DNA of 64,000 nucleotides from Oceanicella sp. SM1341. GTDB lineage: Bacteria; Pseudomonadota; Alphaproteobacteria; Rhodobacterales; Rhodobacteraceae. The position numbers were made by a program, and so were the translations under genes. The notes below the pieces were generated by a model. The model was given only the letters and a program-made list of their open reading frames with translations. It made no database searches and was not told where the DNA came from. Shown piece by piece: positions 1-9,060 of the stretch. How positions within the stretch are numbered: position 1 is the stretch's first letter; each line of letters begins with the position of its first letter. Location of the stretch: the NCBI RefSeq assembly GCF_003448965.1, contig NZ_QRGC01000016.1, positions 56,331 through 120,330 of the forward strand, given 5' to 3'.

Positions 1-86
1 CGCGCCCTGCCGAACCCGGCATGAGCCGCGCGCGACGGGCCCCCGGGCCCGCCGCCCCGGCGGAGCCTTGTCCAGCGGGGGCATGA
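1..86. other. Leader region before gguA
   Basis: This short non-coding stretch precedes the first gene. It is very GC-rich and has a G-rich run about 7 nt before the gguA ATG at 87 that could act as ribosome binding site. In relatives a ChvE-type periplasmic sugar-binding protein gene lies immediately upstream, so this may be the chvE-gguA intercistronic region, but nothing here proves it. Confidence 0.3.
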
Positions 87-1622
87 ATGGATACCATTCT
101 CGAGATGCGCAACATCACCAAGACCTTTCCGGGGGTGAAGGCGCTCGACAACGTGAACATGAAGGTGCGGCGTGGCGAGATCCACGCGCTCTGCGGCGAG
201 AACGGCGCCGGCAAGTCCACCCTCATGAAGATCCTCTCCGGGGTCTATCCCCACGGCTCCTACGAGGGCGCCATCTTCTACGAGGGGCAGGAGAAATCCT
301 TTCGCGGCATCAATGACAGCGAGGCCGAGGGCATCGTCATCATCCACCAGGAGCTCGCGCTGGTGCCGCAGCTCTCCATCGCCGAGAACATCTTCCTCGG
401 CAACGAATGCGCGAAGAACGGGGTGATCGACTGGTCGGAGACCTACCGGCGCACCGCCGAGCTGCTGGCCCGCGTGGGGCTGAAGGACAGCCCGCGCACC
501 AAGATCTCCGATCTCGGGCTGGGCAAGCAGCAGCTCGTCGAGATCGCGAAGGCGCTGGCGAAGGACGTGAAGCTGCTCATCCTCGACGAGCCCACCTCCT
601 CGCTCAACGAGAAGGACAGTGCGGCCCTGCTCGAGCTGATGCTGGAGTTCAAGCGCCGGGGCATCTCGGCCATCCTCATCAGCCACAAGCTCAACGAGGT
701 GAGCAAGGTGTCGGACTCCATCACCGTGCTGCGCGACGGACAGTCGGTGAGCACGCGCGAGGTGGTGCCGGGCCAGATCTCGGAGGATGACATCATCCGC
801 GAGATGGTGGGCCGCTCGCTCTCCGACCGCTACCCCCCGCGCGAGCCGAAGATCGGCGAGGTGCTGCTGGAGGTGAAGAACTGGAACGTGCGTGACCCGC
901 AGCATTCCGAGCGCATGGCGGTGGACGACGTGTCCTTCTCGGTGCGCGCGGGCGAGGTGGTGGGCATCGCGGGGCTGATGGGCGCCGGGCGCACCGAGCT
1001 TGCGATGAGCCTCTTCGGCCGCTCCTGGGGCAGCGGCATCAACGGCACGGTGGAGATGCGCGGCCAGCCGGTGGACACCTCCACCGTGAAGAAGGCCATC
1101 GCCGCGGGCATCTGCTACGTGACGGAGGACCGCAAGTCCCTCGGCCTGGTGCTCGACGACTCGATCCGCCACAACACCACGCTGGCAAACCTCGAGGGCG
1201 TGTCCGAGCGCGGCATCATCGACAGCCAGCGCGAGATCTCGGTGGCCGAGGACTACCGCAAGCGGCTCAACGTGAAATCCTCCGGCATCGCGCAGGCGAC
1301 CAAGAACCTCTCGGGCGGCAACCAGCAGAAGGTGGTGCTGGGCAAGTGGCTCTTCGCCGACCCGCAGATCCTGATCCTCGACGAGCCCACCCGCGGCATC
1401 GACGTGGGCGCCAAGTACGAAATCTACACCATCATCCGCGACCTCGCCGCCTCGGGCCGGGGGATCCTCGTGATCTCCTCGGAAATGCCCGAGCTGCTCG
1501 GCATCTGCGACCGGCTCTACGTGATGAACGAAGGGCGGTTCCTGGGCCAGATGCAGGCGGCCGAGGCCAGCCAGGAGAAAATCATGAGCATGATCATCCG
1601 TGCCGACGGGAGGGCCGCATGA
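87..1622 (+). CDS. gguA: Sugar ABC transporter ATP-binding protein (GguA/MmsA-like)
   Basis: Duplicated ATPase subunit of a CUT2-type monosaccharide importer, 511 aa, the usual length for RbsA/XylG/GguA proteins. The first nucleotide-binding domain has Walker [10 protein letters not shown] near residue 37 and [11 protein letters not shown] as Walker B. The second has a degenerate Walker A region ([10 protein letters not shown]), as is usual in this family, then LSGGNQQKV and [14 protein letters not shown]. It hydrolyses ATP at the cytoplasmic face of the membrane to power uptake. Its stop overlaps the gguB start (ATGA at 1619-1622), so the two are translationally coupled. The downstream L-arabinose catabolic genes suggest that arabinose, and probably galactose or xylose, is carried. 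No binding protein is visible; it is probably just upstream of the window. Confidence 0.93.
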   Translation: MDTILEMRNITKTFPGVKALDNVNMKVRRGEIHALCGENGAGKSTLMKILSGVYPHGSYEGAIFYEGQEKSFRGINDSEAEGIVIIHQELALVPQLSIAENIFLGNECAKNGVIDWSETYRRTAELLARVGLKDSPRTKISDLGLGKQQLVEIAKALAKDVKLLILDEPTSSLNEKDSAALLELMLEFKRRGISAILISHKLNEVSKVSDSITVLRDGQSVSTREVVPGQISEDDIIREMVGRSLSDRYPPREPKIGEVLLEVKNWNVRDPQHSERMAVDDVSFSVRAGEVVGIAGLMGAGRTELAMSLFGRSWGSGINGTVEMRGQPVDTSTVKKAIAAGICYVTEDRKSLGLVLDDSIRHNTTLANLEGVSERGIIDSQREISVAEDYRKRLNVKSSGIAQATKNLSGGNQQKVVLGKWLFADPQILILDEPTRGIDVGAKYEIYTIIRDLAASGRGILVISSEMPELLGICDRLYVMNEGRFLGQMQAAEASQEKIMSMIIRADGRAA

Positions 1623-2818
1623 GCGACGAGACCATCCAGCAGGGGGGGCGGGCCGCGCGCGGCTCCTCCTTCGGCTTCATCCGCAACCACATGCGCGAGT
1701 ACGGGATTCTCGTGGCGCTCGTGGTCATCATGGCGCTGTTCCAGGTGCTCACCGGCGGCATCCTGCTGCGCCCGGTCAACCTCACAAACCTGCTGCTGCA
1801 GAACTCCTACATCGTCATCATGGCGGTGGGGATGATGCTGGTCATCGTCTCGGGCAACATCGACCTGTCGGTGGGCTCGGTGCTGGGCTTCGTCGGCGCG
1901 CTCTGCGCGGTGATGACCGTGCAATGGGGGGTGAACTGGTTCCTCGCCTCCATCGCCTGCCTCATCGTGGGCGGCGCCATCGGGGCGGCGCAGGGCTACT
2001 GGGTGGCCTACTGGAAGATCCCCTCCTTCATCGTCACCCTCGCGGGCATGCTGGTGTTCAAGGGGCTCTCGCTCTGGCTGCTCGACGGCGCCTCGGTGGG
2101 CCCGTTCCCGGCGAGCTTCGGCAAGATCGCCTCGGGCTTCATCCCCGACATCATGACGATGAAGGGCTTCTCGGTGATCTCGCTCATCCTTGGCGTGGCG
2201 ACCACCGCGATCATGCTCTACCTCTCCTTCCGCTCCCGCGCGCGGGCCGAGCGCGGCGGCTCGGTGGACGAGCCCTTCGCCTTCTTCCTGGGCAAGAACG
2301 TGGTGATCGCCCTCGCGCTGCTCTACATGACCTGGACGCTGGCCGATTTCCGCGGCTTTCCCAACGTGCTCATCATCATGGCGCTGCTGATCGCGGTCTA
2401 TTCCTTCGTGACCACCCGCACGGTCACCGGCCGGCGCATCTACGCGCTCGGCGGCAACGAGGGGGCGACCCGCCTCTCGGGCGTGGACACCAAGCGCCTC
2501 ACCTTCCTCACCTTCGTGAACATGGGCGTGCTCACCGCGCTCGCCGGCCTCGTCTTTGCAGCAAGGCTCAACACCGCGACGCCGAAATCGGGCCTGGGCT
2601 TCGAGCTCGACGTGATCGCGGCCTGCTTCATCGGCGGCGCCTCCATGTCGGGCGGCGTGGGCACGGTGATCGGCGCCGTGGTGGGGGCCTTCATCATGGG
2701 CGTGATGAACAACGGCATGTCGATCCTGGGCATCGGCATCGACTATCAGCAGGTGATCAAGGGGCTGGTGCTGCTCGCCGCCGTGATCTTCGACGTTTAC
2801 AACAAGAACAAGGCCTGA
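1619..2818 (+). CDS. gguB: Sugar ABC transporter permease (GguB-like)
   Basis: CUT2-family permease of about 399 aa with roughly ten hydrophobic segments. It carries the family hallmark [12 protein letters not shown] in the first third and a C-terminal block around [18 protein letters not shown] chose the ATG at 1619 because it overlaps the gguA stop and gives a normal N-terminus; a longer reading from upstream only reads through gguA in another frame. It forms the membrane channel for the sugar importer with GguA. The protein is longer than RbsC (about 320 aa), with an extra middle region containing a charged loop (SRARAERGG), which is typical of the GguB/XylH branch. Confidence 0.92.
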   Translation: MSDETIQQGGRAARGSSFGFIRNHMREYGILVALVVIMALFQVLTGGILLRPVNLTNLLLQNSYIVIMAVGMMLVIVSGNIDLSVGSVLGFVGALCAVMTVQWGVNWFLASIACLIVGGAIGAAQGYWVAYWKIPSFIVTLAGMLVFKGLSLWLLDGASVGPFPASFGKIASGFIPDIMTMKGFSVISLILGVATTAIMLYLSFRSRARAERGGSVDEPFAFFLGKNVVIALALLYMTWTLADFRGFPNVLIIMALLIAVYSFVTTRTVTGRRIYALGGNEGATRLSGVDTKRLTFLTFVNMGVLTALAGLVFAARLNTATPKSGLGFELDVIAACFIGGASMSGGVGTVIGAVVGAFIMGVMNNGMSILGIGIDYQQVIKGLVLLAAVIFDVYNKNKA

Positions 2819-2839
2819 GGGCCGGGGAGACATACCGAA

Positions 2840-3850
2840 ATGCTCATTTCCCAGATCAAGGATGCCGGCGGCGCGCTGCGCGTGGTGGTTCGCAACGGAA
2901 CCGAGGCCTACACCGTGCGTGACGCGGCGTCCGTCTACGAGATCGCGCAGTCCTGCATCGCGAGCGGCACGAAGATGATCGACCGCATCAACGCCCTGGG
3001 CTTCGGCGAGGCGGTGGACCTCGAGCGCGCCTACGAGGAGGGCCGCGTGCTGCTGCCCATCACTCACCCCGACCTCACGCACATGCATCTCACCGGCACC
3101 GGGCTCACGCATCTGGGCTCCGCCTCCACCCGCTCGGCCATGCACGAGAAGGACAAGGCGGCGGCCGAGGAAGAGGTGCTGACGGACTCGATGAAGATGT
3201 TCCGCATGGGGCTGGAGGCCGGCCGGCCGAAGCCCGGCGAGGTGGGCGTGCAGCCCGAGTGGTTCTACAAGGGCAACGGCCATGCCGCCGTGGCCCCCGG
3301 CGCGCCCCTCGTTTCCCCCGCCTTCGCCGAGGACGGCGGCGAGGAGCCCGAGATCGCCGGCATCTACGTGAACGGGCCGGACGGCACGCCCTACCGGCTC
3401 GGCTTCGCGCTCGCCAACGAGTTTTCCGACCACGTGACCGAGCGGCAGAACTACCTGTTCCTCGCCCATTCCAAGCTGCGCCCCTGCTCCTTCGGCCCCG
3501 AGATGCTGCTGGGCGACCCGCCGGCCGACATCGCCGGCACCTCGCGCATCCTGCGCGACGGCAAGGCCTACTGGGAGAAGCCGTTCCTCTCGGGCGAGAA
3601 GAACATGTCCCACACCATCGCGAACCTCGAGCATCACCACTTCAAGTACGGCATCTTCCGCAGCCCGGGCGACGTGCATGTGCACATGTTCGGCACCGCC
3701 ACGCTTTCCTTCGCCGACAAGATCTCCGTGGCGCCGGGCGACGTGTTCGAGATGGAGGCCGGGCCCTTCGGCCTGCCCCTGCGCAACCCGCTGGCCGTGG
3801 CCGCCCCCGAGCCCGCCTCGGGCGGCGCCTATGCCGTCGCCACCCTCTGA
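2840..3850 (+). CDS. AraD1/GguC family protein, putative 2-keto-3-deoxy-L-arabinonate dehydratase
   Basis: Fumarylacetoacetate-hydrolase-fold protein of 336 aa. The C-terminal half has the acidic metal-binding pattern of the fold (ending in GDVFEME near residue 300) and NEFSDHVTERQNYLFLAHSKLR in two adjoining pieces. It starts 21 nt after gguB. The family is known as GguC in Agrobacterium and as AraD1 where linked to L-arabinose oxidation; the assigned reaction converts 2-keto-3-deoxy-L-arabinonate to 2-oxoglutarate semialdehyde. That fits here, because every other step of the route is encoded next to it and no DHDPS-family AraD is seen. The catalytic assignment rests on context more than on motifs. 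Confidence 0.8.
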   Translation: MLISQIKDAGGALRVVVRNGTEAYTVRDAASVYEIAQSCIASGTKMIDRINALGFGEAVDLERAYEEGRVLLPITHPDLTHMHLTGTGLTHLGSASTRSAMHEKDKAAAEEEVLTDSMKMFRMGLEAGRPKPGEVGVQPEWFYKGNGHAAVAPGAPLVSPAFAEDGGEEPEIAGIYVNGPDGTPYRLGFALANEFSDHVTERQNYLFLAHSKLRPCSFGPEMLLGDPPADIAGTSRILRDGKAYWEKPFLSGEKNMSHTIANLEHHHFKYGIFRSPGDVHVHMFGTATLSFADKISVAPGDVFEMEAGPFGLPLRNPLAVAAPEPASGGAYAVATL

Positions 3851-3880
3851 CGCTCCTCATTCCGAACGGATACCCGACCG

Positions 3881-5623
3881 ATGACCTTCAAACCCGCCGC
3901 CTGGCCCCGCCGCCTCCGTTCGCAGGAATGGTATGGCGGTGACAGCCGGGACAACATCTACCACCGCTCCTGGATGAAGAACCAGGGCCTGCCCGCCGAC
4001 CTGTTCGACGGCCGCCCGGTGATCGGCATCTGCAACACCTGGTCCGAGCTCACGCCCTGCAACGCCCACCTGCGCGACCTCGCGCAGCGGGTGAAGAACG
4101 GCATCTACGAGGCCGGCGGCCTGCCGGTCGAGTTTCCGGTGTTCTCGCCGGGCGAGAGCTCGCTGCGCCCCACGGCGATGATGTACCGCAACCTCTGCGC
4201 CATGGACGTGGAGGAGGCGCTGCGCGCCAACCCGGTGGACGGCGTGGTGCTGATGGTGGGCTGCGACAAGTCCACGCCCGCGCTGCTGATGGGCGCGGCC
4301 TCGGCCGACATCCCGGCCATCGTGGTCACCGGCGGGCCGATGCTCAACGGCTGGTTCCGCGGTGAGCGCGTGGGCTCGGGCACCGCGCTGTGGCAGATGT
4401 CCGAGGCGATCAAGGCGGGCGAGATGACCCGGGATGATTTCCTCGAGGCCGAGATCGCCATGTCGCGCAGCCCCGGCTCGTGCAACACCATGGGCACCGC
4501 CTCCTCGATGGCGAGCATGGCCGAGGCGCTCGGCATGGCGCTCTCGGGCAATGCCGCCATCCCGGCGGTCGACGCGCGGCGCCGCGTGATGTCCCAGCTC
4601 ACCGGAAGGCGCATCGTTCAGATGGTGAAGGACGACCTGAAACCTTCTGATATCCTTACGAAAGAAGCCTTCGAGAACGCCATTCGCACCAATGGCGCCA
4701 TCGGCGGATCGACCAACGCCGTCGTCCACCTGCTGGCCATTGCGGGGCGCGTGGGCATCGACCTCACGCTCGCCGACTGGGACCGGCTGGGCCGCGACAT
4801 CCCGACCATCGTCAACCTCATGCCCTCGGGCGAATACCTGATGGAGGAGTTCTTCTACGCGGGCGGCCTGCCGGTGGTGCTCAAGGCGCTGCTGGAGAGC
4901 GGCAACCTGCATGGCGACGCGCTCACCGTCTCCGGTCGCTCCATGGCCGAGGAGGTGAAGGATGTCACCAACTGGAACGAGGACGTCATCCGCCCGCTCG
5001 ACCGCCCGCTCACCGAGCATGGCGGCATCGCGGTGCTGCGCGGCAACCTCGCGCCGCTGGGCGCGGTGCTCAAGCCCTCCGCCGCCTCGCCTGCGCTGAT
5101 GAAGCACCGCGGCCGCGCGGTGGTCTTCGAGGACATCGACGACTACAAGGCGAAGATCAACGACGAGAGCCTTGATATCGACGAGACCTGCATCATGGTG
5201 ATGAAGAACTGCGGGCCCCGCGGCTACCCCGGCATGGCCGAGGTGGGCAACATGGGCCTGCCGCCGAAGGTTTTGCGCAAGGGGATCAAGGACATGATCC
5301 GCATTTCTGACGCGCGCATGTCCGGCACCGCCTATGGCACGGTGGTGCTGCACGTGGCGCCGGAGGCCGCTGCCGGCGGCCCGCTCGCCATCGTGCAGAA
5401 CGGCGACATGATCGAGATCGACGTGGAGGGCCGCCGCCTGCACCTCGATGTGCCGCAGGAGGAGATCGACGCGCGCCTGGCCGCCTGGGCCTCGCCGATC
5501 CGCACGCCGAAGGGCGGCTATGCCCAGCTCTTCCACGACCACGTGCTGGGCGCGGACCGGGGTGCGGATTTCGACTTCCTCGTCGGCTGCCGGGGCCACG
5601 AGGTTCCGCGCGACTCGCACTGA
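3881..5623 (+). CDS. araC: L-arabinonate dehydratase (IlvD/Edd family)
   Basis: Iron-sulfur sugar-acid dehydratase of 580 aa, the length expected for L-arabinonate or pentonate dehydratases (IlvD itself is usually longer). The three cluster-binding cysteine motifs are present: GICNTWSELTPCN near residue 50, GCDKSTPALLMGAAS near 126, and SPGSCNTMGTASSM near 200. The C-terminal part has SDARMSGTAYGTVVLHVAPE, typical of the sugar-acid subgroup. It would convert L-arabinonate to 2-keto-3-deoxy-L-arabinonate. A related substrate such as D-xylonate or D-fuconate cannot be excluded from sequence. It is cotranscribed with the genes on either side, the next starting 9 nt downstream. The symbol follows the Azospirillum pathway naming and is not the AraC regulator. 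Confidence 0.87.
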   Translation: MTFKPAAWPRRLRSQEWYGGDSRDNIYHRSWMKNQGLPADLFDGRPVIGICNTWSELTPCNAHLRDLAQRVKNGIYEAGGLPVEFPVFSPGESSLRPTAMMYRNLCAMDVEEALRANPVDGVVLMVGCDKSTPALLMGAASADIPAIVVTGGPMLNGWFRGERVGSGTALWQMSEAIKAGEMTRDDFLEAEIAMSRSPGSCNTMGTASSMASMAEALGMALSGNAAIPAVDARRRVMSQLTGRRIVQMVKDDLKPSDILTKEAFENAIRTNGAIGGSTNAVVHLLAIAGRVGIDLTLADWDRLGRDIPTIVNLMPSGEYLMEEFFYAGGLPVVLKALLESGNLHGDALTVSGRSMAEEVKDVTNWNEDVIRPLDRPLTEHGGIAVLRGNLAPLGAVLKPSAASPALMKHRGRAVVFEDIDDYKAKINDESLDIDETCIMVMKNCGPRGYPGMAEVGNMGLPPKVLRKGIKDMIRISDARMSGTAYGTVVLHVAPEAAAGGPLAIVQNGDMIEIDVEGRRLHLDVPQEEIDARLAAWASPIRTPKGGYAQLFHDHVLGADRGADFDFLVGCRGHEVPRDSH

Positions 5624-5632
5624 GGAGACGAG

Positions 5633-6565
5633 ATGACCAAGCAGCCCTGGAAGGTCGCGGTCGTGGGCCTCGGCAAGATCGCCCACGACCAGCACCTGCC
5701 CTCCATCGCCCGGCTGCCGGAGTATGAGCTCGCCGCCACGGTGAGCCGCTCCGGCGGGGTGGAGGGGGTGGAGACCTTCACCGATCTCGGGGACATGCTG
5801 GCCGCCCGGCCGGACATCCCCGTCATCTCGCTCTGCGTGCCGCCGCAGGTGCGCTACGACATGGCGCGCGCGGCACTCGCCGCCGGGCGCCACGTGATGC
5901 TCGAAAAGCCCCCCGGCGCCACGCTGGGCGAGGTGGAGGATCTCGCCGCCTTCGCGAAGGAGCGCGGCCTCGTGCTCTACGCCACCTGGCATTCGCGCCA
6001 CGCCCCCGCCGTGGCCCCGGCGCGGGAATGGATCGCCGATCGCAGCCCCTCCGCCGTGCGCATCAACTGGAAGGAGGATGTGCGCGAGTGGCACCCCGGC
6101 CAGCAGTGGATCTGGGAGCCCGGCGGGCTGGGGGTGTTCGACCCCGGCATCAACGCGCTCTCCATCCTCACCGCCATCTGGCCCGCGCCGCTTCGGCTGC
6201 TCTCGGCCGAGCTGGGCTTCCCGGAAAACCGCGCCACGCCGATCCGCGCCGACCTCGCCCTGCGCGATGCGGCCGGCACGCCGATGGAGGTCGCCTTCGA
6301 CTGGGCGCATGACGGCCCGCCGCTGTGGGACCTCGAGGTCGACGCCTCCGGCGAGACGCTGAAGCTCTCGGGCGGCGGCAAGCGCATGGAAGTGGACGGC
6401 AAGCTGGTGCTCGAGGAGCAGGAGGCGGAATACGACGGGCTCTACACCGAGTTCGCCGGTCTCCTTGACAGCGGCGCCCGGGATGTCGACGTGACACCCC
6501 TGCGCATCGTCGCCGATGCCTTCCTGACCGGCCGGATCACCCGCACCGCGCCGTTCCACGACTGA
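5633..6565 (+). CDS. araA: L-arabinose 1-dehydrogenase (Gfo/Idh/MocA family)
   Basis: NAD(P)-dependent aldose dehydrogenase of 310 aa. The N-terminus, VAVVGLGKIAHDQHLPSIA, is a Rossmann GxGxxA motif very like that of the Azospirillum L-arabinose/D-galactose 1-dehydrogenase. The conserved EKPPGATLGE (residues about 90-100) carries the catalytic lysine of the Gfo/Idh/MocA fold. It oxidises L-arabinose at C1 to the lactone, the first step of the pathway, and usually also accepts D-galactose. An AGGAG-type ribosome site lies in the 9-nt gap after the dehydratase. The gene is followed by a strong inverted repeat at 6579-6626. The symbol follows Azospirillum usage and is not the isomerase AraA. Confidence 0.85.
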   Translation: MTKQPWKVAVVGLGKIAHDQHLPSIARLPEYELAATVSRSGGVEGVETFTDLGDMLAARPDIPVISLCVPPQVRYDMARAALAAGRHVMLEKPPGATLGEVEDLAAFAKERGLVLYATWHSRHAPAVAPAREWIADRSPSAVRINWKEDVREWHPGQQWIWEPGGLGVFDPGINALSILTAIWPAPLRLLSAELGFPENRATPIRADLALRDAAGTPMEVAFDWAHDGPPLWDLEVDASGETLKLSGGGKRMEVDGKLVLEEQEAEYDGLYTEFAGLLDSGARDVDVTPLRIVADAFLTGRITRTAPFHD

Positions 6566-6578
6566 ACACGAAACGACC

Positions 6579-6626
6579 AGCCCCCGGGGCCGGGCCGCCG
6601 TGAGGGCGGGCGGTTCCCCGGGGGCT
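6579..6626 (+). other. Intercistronic stem-loop inside the arabinose operon
   Basis: Two perfect 11-base arms, AGCCCCCGGGG at 6579-6589 and CCCCGGGGGCT at 6616-6626, flank a 26-base loop that is itself GC-rich. There is no T-tract, so it is not a classical terminator. It lies between the dehydrogenase and the aldehyde dehydrogenase and could be an RNA processing or stability element that sets their relative expression. Confidence 0.6.
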
Positions 6627-6643
6627 ACGCACAGGAGACAGTC

Positions 6644-8173
6644 ATGACAGACAGCTACACCCCCACCGGCCGGCATCTCATCGCCGGGGACTGGGTCACC
6701 TCCGCCACCACCTTCGACTCCGACCCGGTGAGCGGGCCCTCCGCGAAGATCAGCCTCGCCAGCGCGGCCGATGTCGACAACGCGGTGCAGGCCGCCGAGG
6801 AAGCCTTCTGGACCTATGGCTACACCACGCGCGAGGAGCGCGCGGTGTTCCTGGAGAAGATCGCCGAGGAGATCGAGGCGCGCGGCGCCATCATCACCGA
6901 CATCGGCACCCGCGAGAGCGGCCTGCCCGCCGGCCGGCTCGAGGGTGAGCGCGGCCGCACCACCGGCCAGCTCCGCCTCTTCGCCGCGCATATCCGCAAG
7001 GGCGACTACCTCGACATCCGCCATGACAAGGCCCTGCCCGACCGCCAGCCGCTGCCGCGCCCGGACATCCGGCTGATGCAGCGCCCGCTCGGCCCCGTGG
7101 GCGTGTTCGGCGCCTCGAACTTCCCCCTCGCCTTCTCCACCGCGGGCGGCGACACCGCCTCCGCCCTCGCCGCCGGCTGCCCGGTGGTGGTGAAGGGCCA
7201 CCCGGCCCACCCCGGCACCGGCGAGATCGTGGCCGAGGCGATCGACGCGGCGATCCGCGCCTGCGGCCTGCCGGCGGGCGTGTTCTCGCTGCTGCAGTCC
7301 AACACGCGCGAGGCCGGCGAGGCGCTGGTGCAGCACCCGCTCATCACCGCCGTGGGCTTCACCGGCTCGCTCGGCGGCGGCCGGGCGCTCTACGACCTCG
7401 CCTGCGCGCGGCCCAACCCGATCCCGTTCTACGGCGAGCTGGGCTCGGTGAACCCGATGTTCGTGCTGCCCGAGGCGCTGGCCGCCCGCGGCACCGAGAT
7501 CGCCTCCGGCTGGGCGGGCTCGCTCACCATGGGCGTGGGCCAGTTCTGCACCAACCCCGGCGTGGCGGTGCTGATCGACGGCGCGGAGGCCGATGCCTTC
7601 GAGAAGGAGGCGGCCTCCGCCCTCTCCTCGGCCGAGGCACAGCCGATGCTGGTGGGCGGCATCGCCGATGCCTACCGCCGCGGCCGTGACACGCTCTCCG
7701 GCCACGAGGGCGTGCGCCACCCGCTGTGCTCCTCCGGCGAGGGCCGGCGCAACGCGCCCGACCTGCTGGTGACCAGCGGCGAGGCCTTCCTCGCCGACAC
7801 CGGGCTGCACGCGGAGGTGTTCGGCCCCCTCGGCCTGCTGGTGCGCGCGGCCGACGAGGGCGAGATGCTCGACATCGCCCGCAGCATCGAGGGCCAGCTC
7901 ACCTGCACCCTGCAGATGGACGCGGGCGACGCCGAGCTCGCCGGCGACCTGCTGCCGGTGCTCGAGCGCAAGGCCGGCCGGCTGCTGGCCAACGGCTTCC
8001 CCACCGGCGTGGAGGTCTGCGACGCGATGATGCACGGCGGCCCCTACCCGGCGGCCACCTCGCACACCACCTCGGTGGGCACCATGGCGATCCGCCGCTT
8101 CCTGCGCCCGGTGAGCTACCAGAACATTCCCGAGGGCCTGCTGCCCGCCGACCTGCAGGGCGGCGCGGAATGA
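6644..8173 (+). CDS. 2-oxoglutarate-semialdehyde dehydrogenase (NADP+-type ALDH)
   Basis: Aldehyde dehydrogenase of 509 aa from the subgroup annotated as NADP+-dependent ketoglutarate-semialdehyde dehydrogenase. Visible features are GVFGASNFPLAFSTAGGDT (the substrate/cofactor loop with the conserved Asn), ELGSVNPMFVLPEA with the catalytic Glu region, and MGVGQFCTNPGV with the nucleophilic Cys near residue 300. It produces 2-oxoglutarate, the last step of L-arabinose oxidation, and feeds the TCA cycle. An AGGAGACAGTC site stands before the ATG. Its stop overlaps the start of the lactonase gene. Confidence 0.88.
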   Translation: MTDSYTPTGRHLIAGDWVTSATTFDSDPVSGPSAKISLASAADVDNAVQAAEEAFWTYGYTTREERAVFLEKIAEEIEARGAIITDIGTRESGLPAGRLEGERGRTTGQLRLFAAHIRKGDYLDIRHDKALPDRQPLPRPDIRLMQRPLGPVGVFGASNFPLAFSTAGGDTASALAAGCPVVVKGHPAHPGTGEIVAEAIDAAIRACGLPAGVFSLLQSNTREAGEALVQHPLITAVGFTGSLGGGRALYDLACARPNPIPFYGELGSVNPMFVLPEALAARGTEIASGWAGSLTMGVGQFCTNPGVAVLIDGAEADAFEKEAASALSSAEAQPMLVGGIADAYRRGRDTLSGHEGVRHPLCSSGEGRRNAPDLLVTSGEAFLADTGLHAEVFGPLGLLVRAADEGEMLDIARSIEGQLTCTLQMDAGDAELAGDLLPVLERKAGRLLANGFPTGVEVCDAMMHGGPYPAATSHTTSVGTMAIRRFLRPVSYQNIPEGLLPADLQGGAE

Positions 8174-9057
8174 CGGCCGCGCCGGAGATCCGCAGCCTCG
8201 GCGCTCCGGCGGCGACCCTGGGCGAAGGCCCCTCCTGCGATCCCCTCACGGGGGTCGTGCACTGGTTTGACATCCTGGGCCGGCGGCTGTTCGAGCATGA
8301 CCCGGAAAGCGGCGAGACGCGCGAGCACCCGCTGCCGATGCGCGCCTCCGCCATGGCCGCGGTGGACGGCGCGCGCCAGCTCCTCGTCTCCGAGACCGGG
8401 CTGCACCTGCGCGACCGCGCCACCGGCGCGCTCACCCCGCATCTCGCCATCGAGGCGGAGAACACCGCCACCCGCTCGAACGACGCGCGCACCCACCCCT
8501 CCGGCGCCTTCTGGATCGGCACCATGGGGCTGGAGGCCGAGCGTGGCGCCGGCGCCATCTACTGGTACCGCGACGGTGCGCTGCGCACGCTCTTCGAGGG
8601 CATCACCGTGCCCAACTCCATCTGCTTCTCGCCCGACGGCGCCACGGGCTATTTCTCCGACAGTCCCACCGGCGTGATCCGCCGCGTGCCGCTCGACCCC
8701 GCCACCGGCCTGCCCGCGGGCGAGGCCCGGCCCTTCGATGCCGGCCGCGGCCGCGGCGCGCCCGATGGCGCGGTCACCGATGCGGAGGGCTGTCTCTGGG
8801 TGGCGCGCTGGGACGGGGCCTGCATCGAGCGGCTCTCGCCCGAGGGGGCGCTGATGCTCACCTACGACCTGCCGGTGCCGCGCCCCACCTGCCCGGCCTT
8901 CTTCGGGCCCGATGCGGCGCGTCTGCTGGTGACCTCGGCGCAGGAGGGGCTCGACGCCGCCGCCCTCGCCGAAACCCCGCTCTCGGGCGAGACGCTGGAG
9001 CTGTTGCTGCCCGCGCCCTGCCCCGGCCGGCTGGACGCGCCGGTGCGCATCGGCTGA
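8170..9057 (+). CDS. SMP-30/gluconolactonase family L-arabinolactonase
   Basis: Six-bladed beta-propeller lactonase of about 295 aa. Conserved SMP-30 blocks include LGEGPSCDPLTGVVHWFDI near residue 20 (metal-binding Glu), NDARTHPSGAFWIGTMG near 105 (Asn and catalytic Asp region), and PDGAVTDAEGCLWVARWDG near 205. I start it at the ATG at 8170, which overlaps the upstream stop. It would hydrolyse the L-arabinono-lactone made by the dehydrogenase to L-arabinonate. It is the last gene of the operon; the convergent RES gene ends only 3 nt beyond its stop. Confidence 0.86.
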   Translation: MTAAPEIRSLGAPAATLGEGPSCDPLTGVVHWFDILGRRLFEHDPESGETREHPLPMRASAMAAVDGARQLLVSETGLHLRDRATGALTPHLAIEAENTATRSNDARTHPSGAFWIGTMGLEAERGAGAIYWYRDGALRTLFEGITVPNSICFSPDGATGYFSDSPTGVIRRVPLDPATGLPAGEARPFDAGRGRGAPDGAVTDAEGCLWVARWDGACIERLSPEGALMLTYDLPVPRPTCPAFFGPDAARLLVTSAQEGLDAAALAETPLSGETLELLLPAPCPGRLDAPVRIG

Positions 9058-9060
9058 GCC

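Noticed and set aside
1517..3685. A 722-codon minus-strand frame opposite gguB and gguC
   Set aside because: Same antisense artefact: no domains, repetitive His/Asp/Arg composition, and complete overlap with conserved genes.
6579..6626. Rho-independent terminator inside the arabinose operon
   Set aside because: No T-tract follows the stem and the next pathway gene continues 17 nt downstream, so it was recorded as an intercistronic stem-loop.
3857..8065. A very long open frame on the minus strand opposite the arabinose genes
   Set aside because: It is antisense to well-supported enzyme genes and its translation is His/Gly/Ala/Arg-rich low-complexity sequence, the usual by-product of strong G/C bias at third codon positions.
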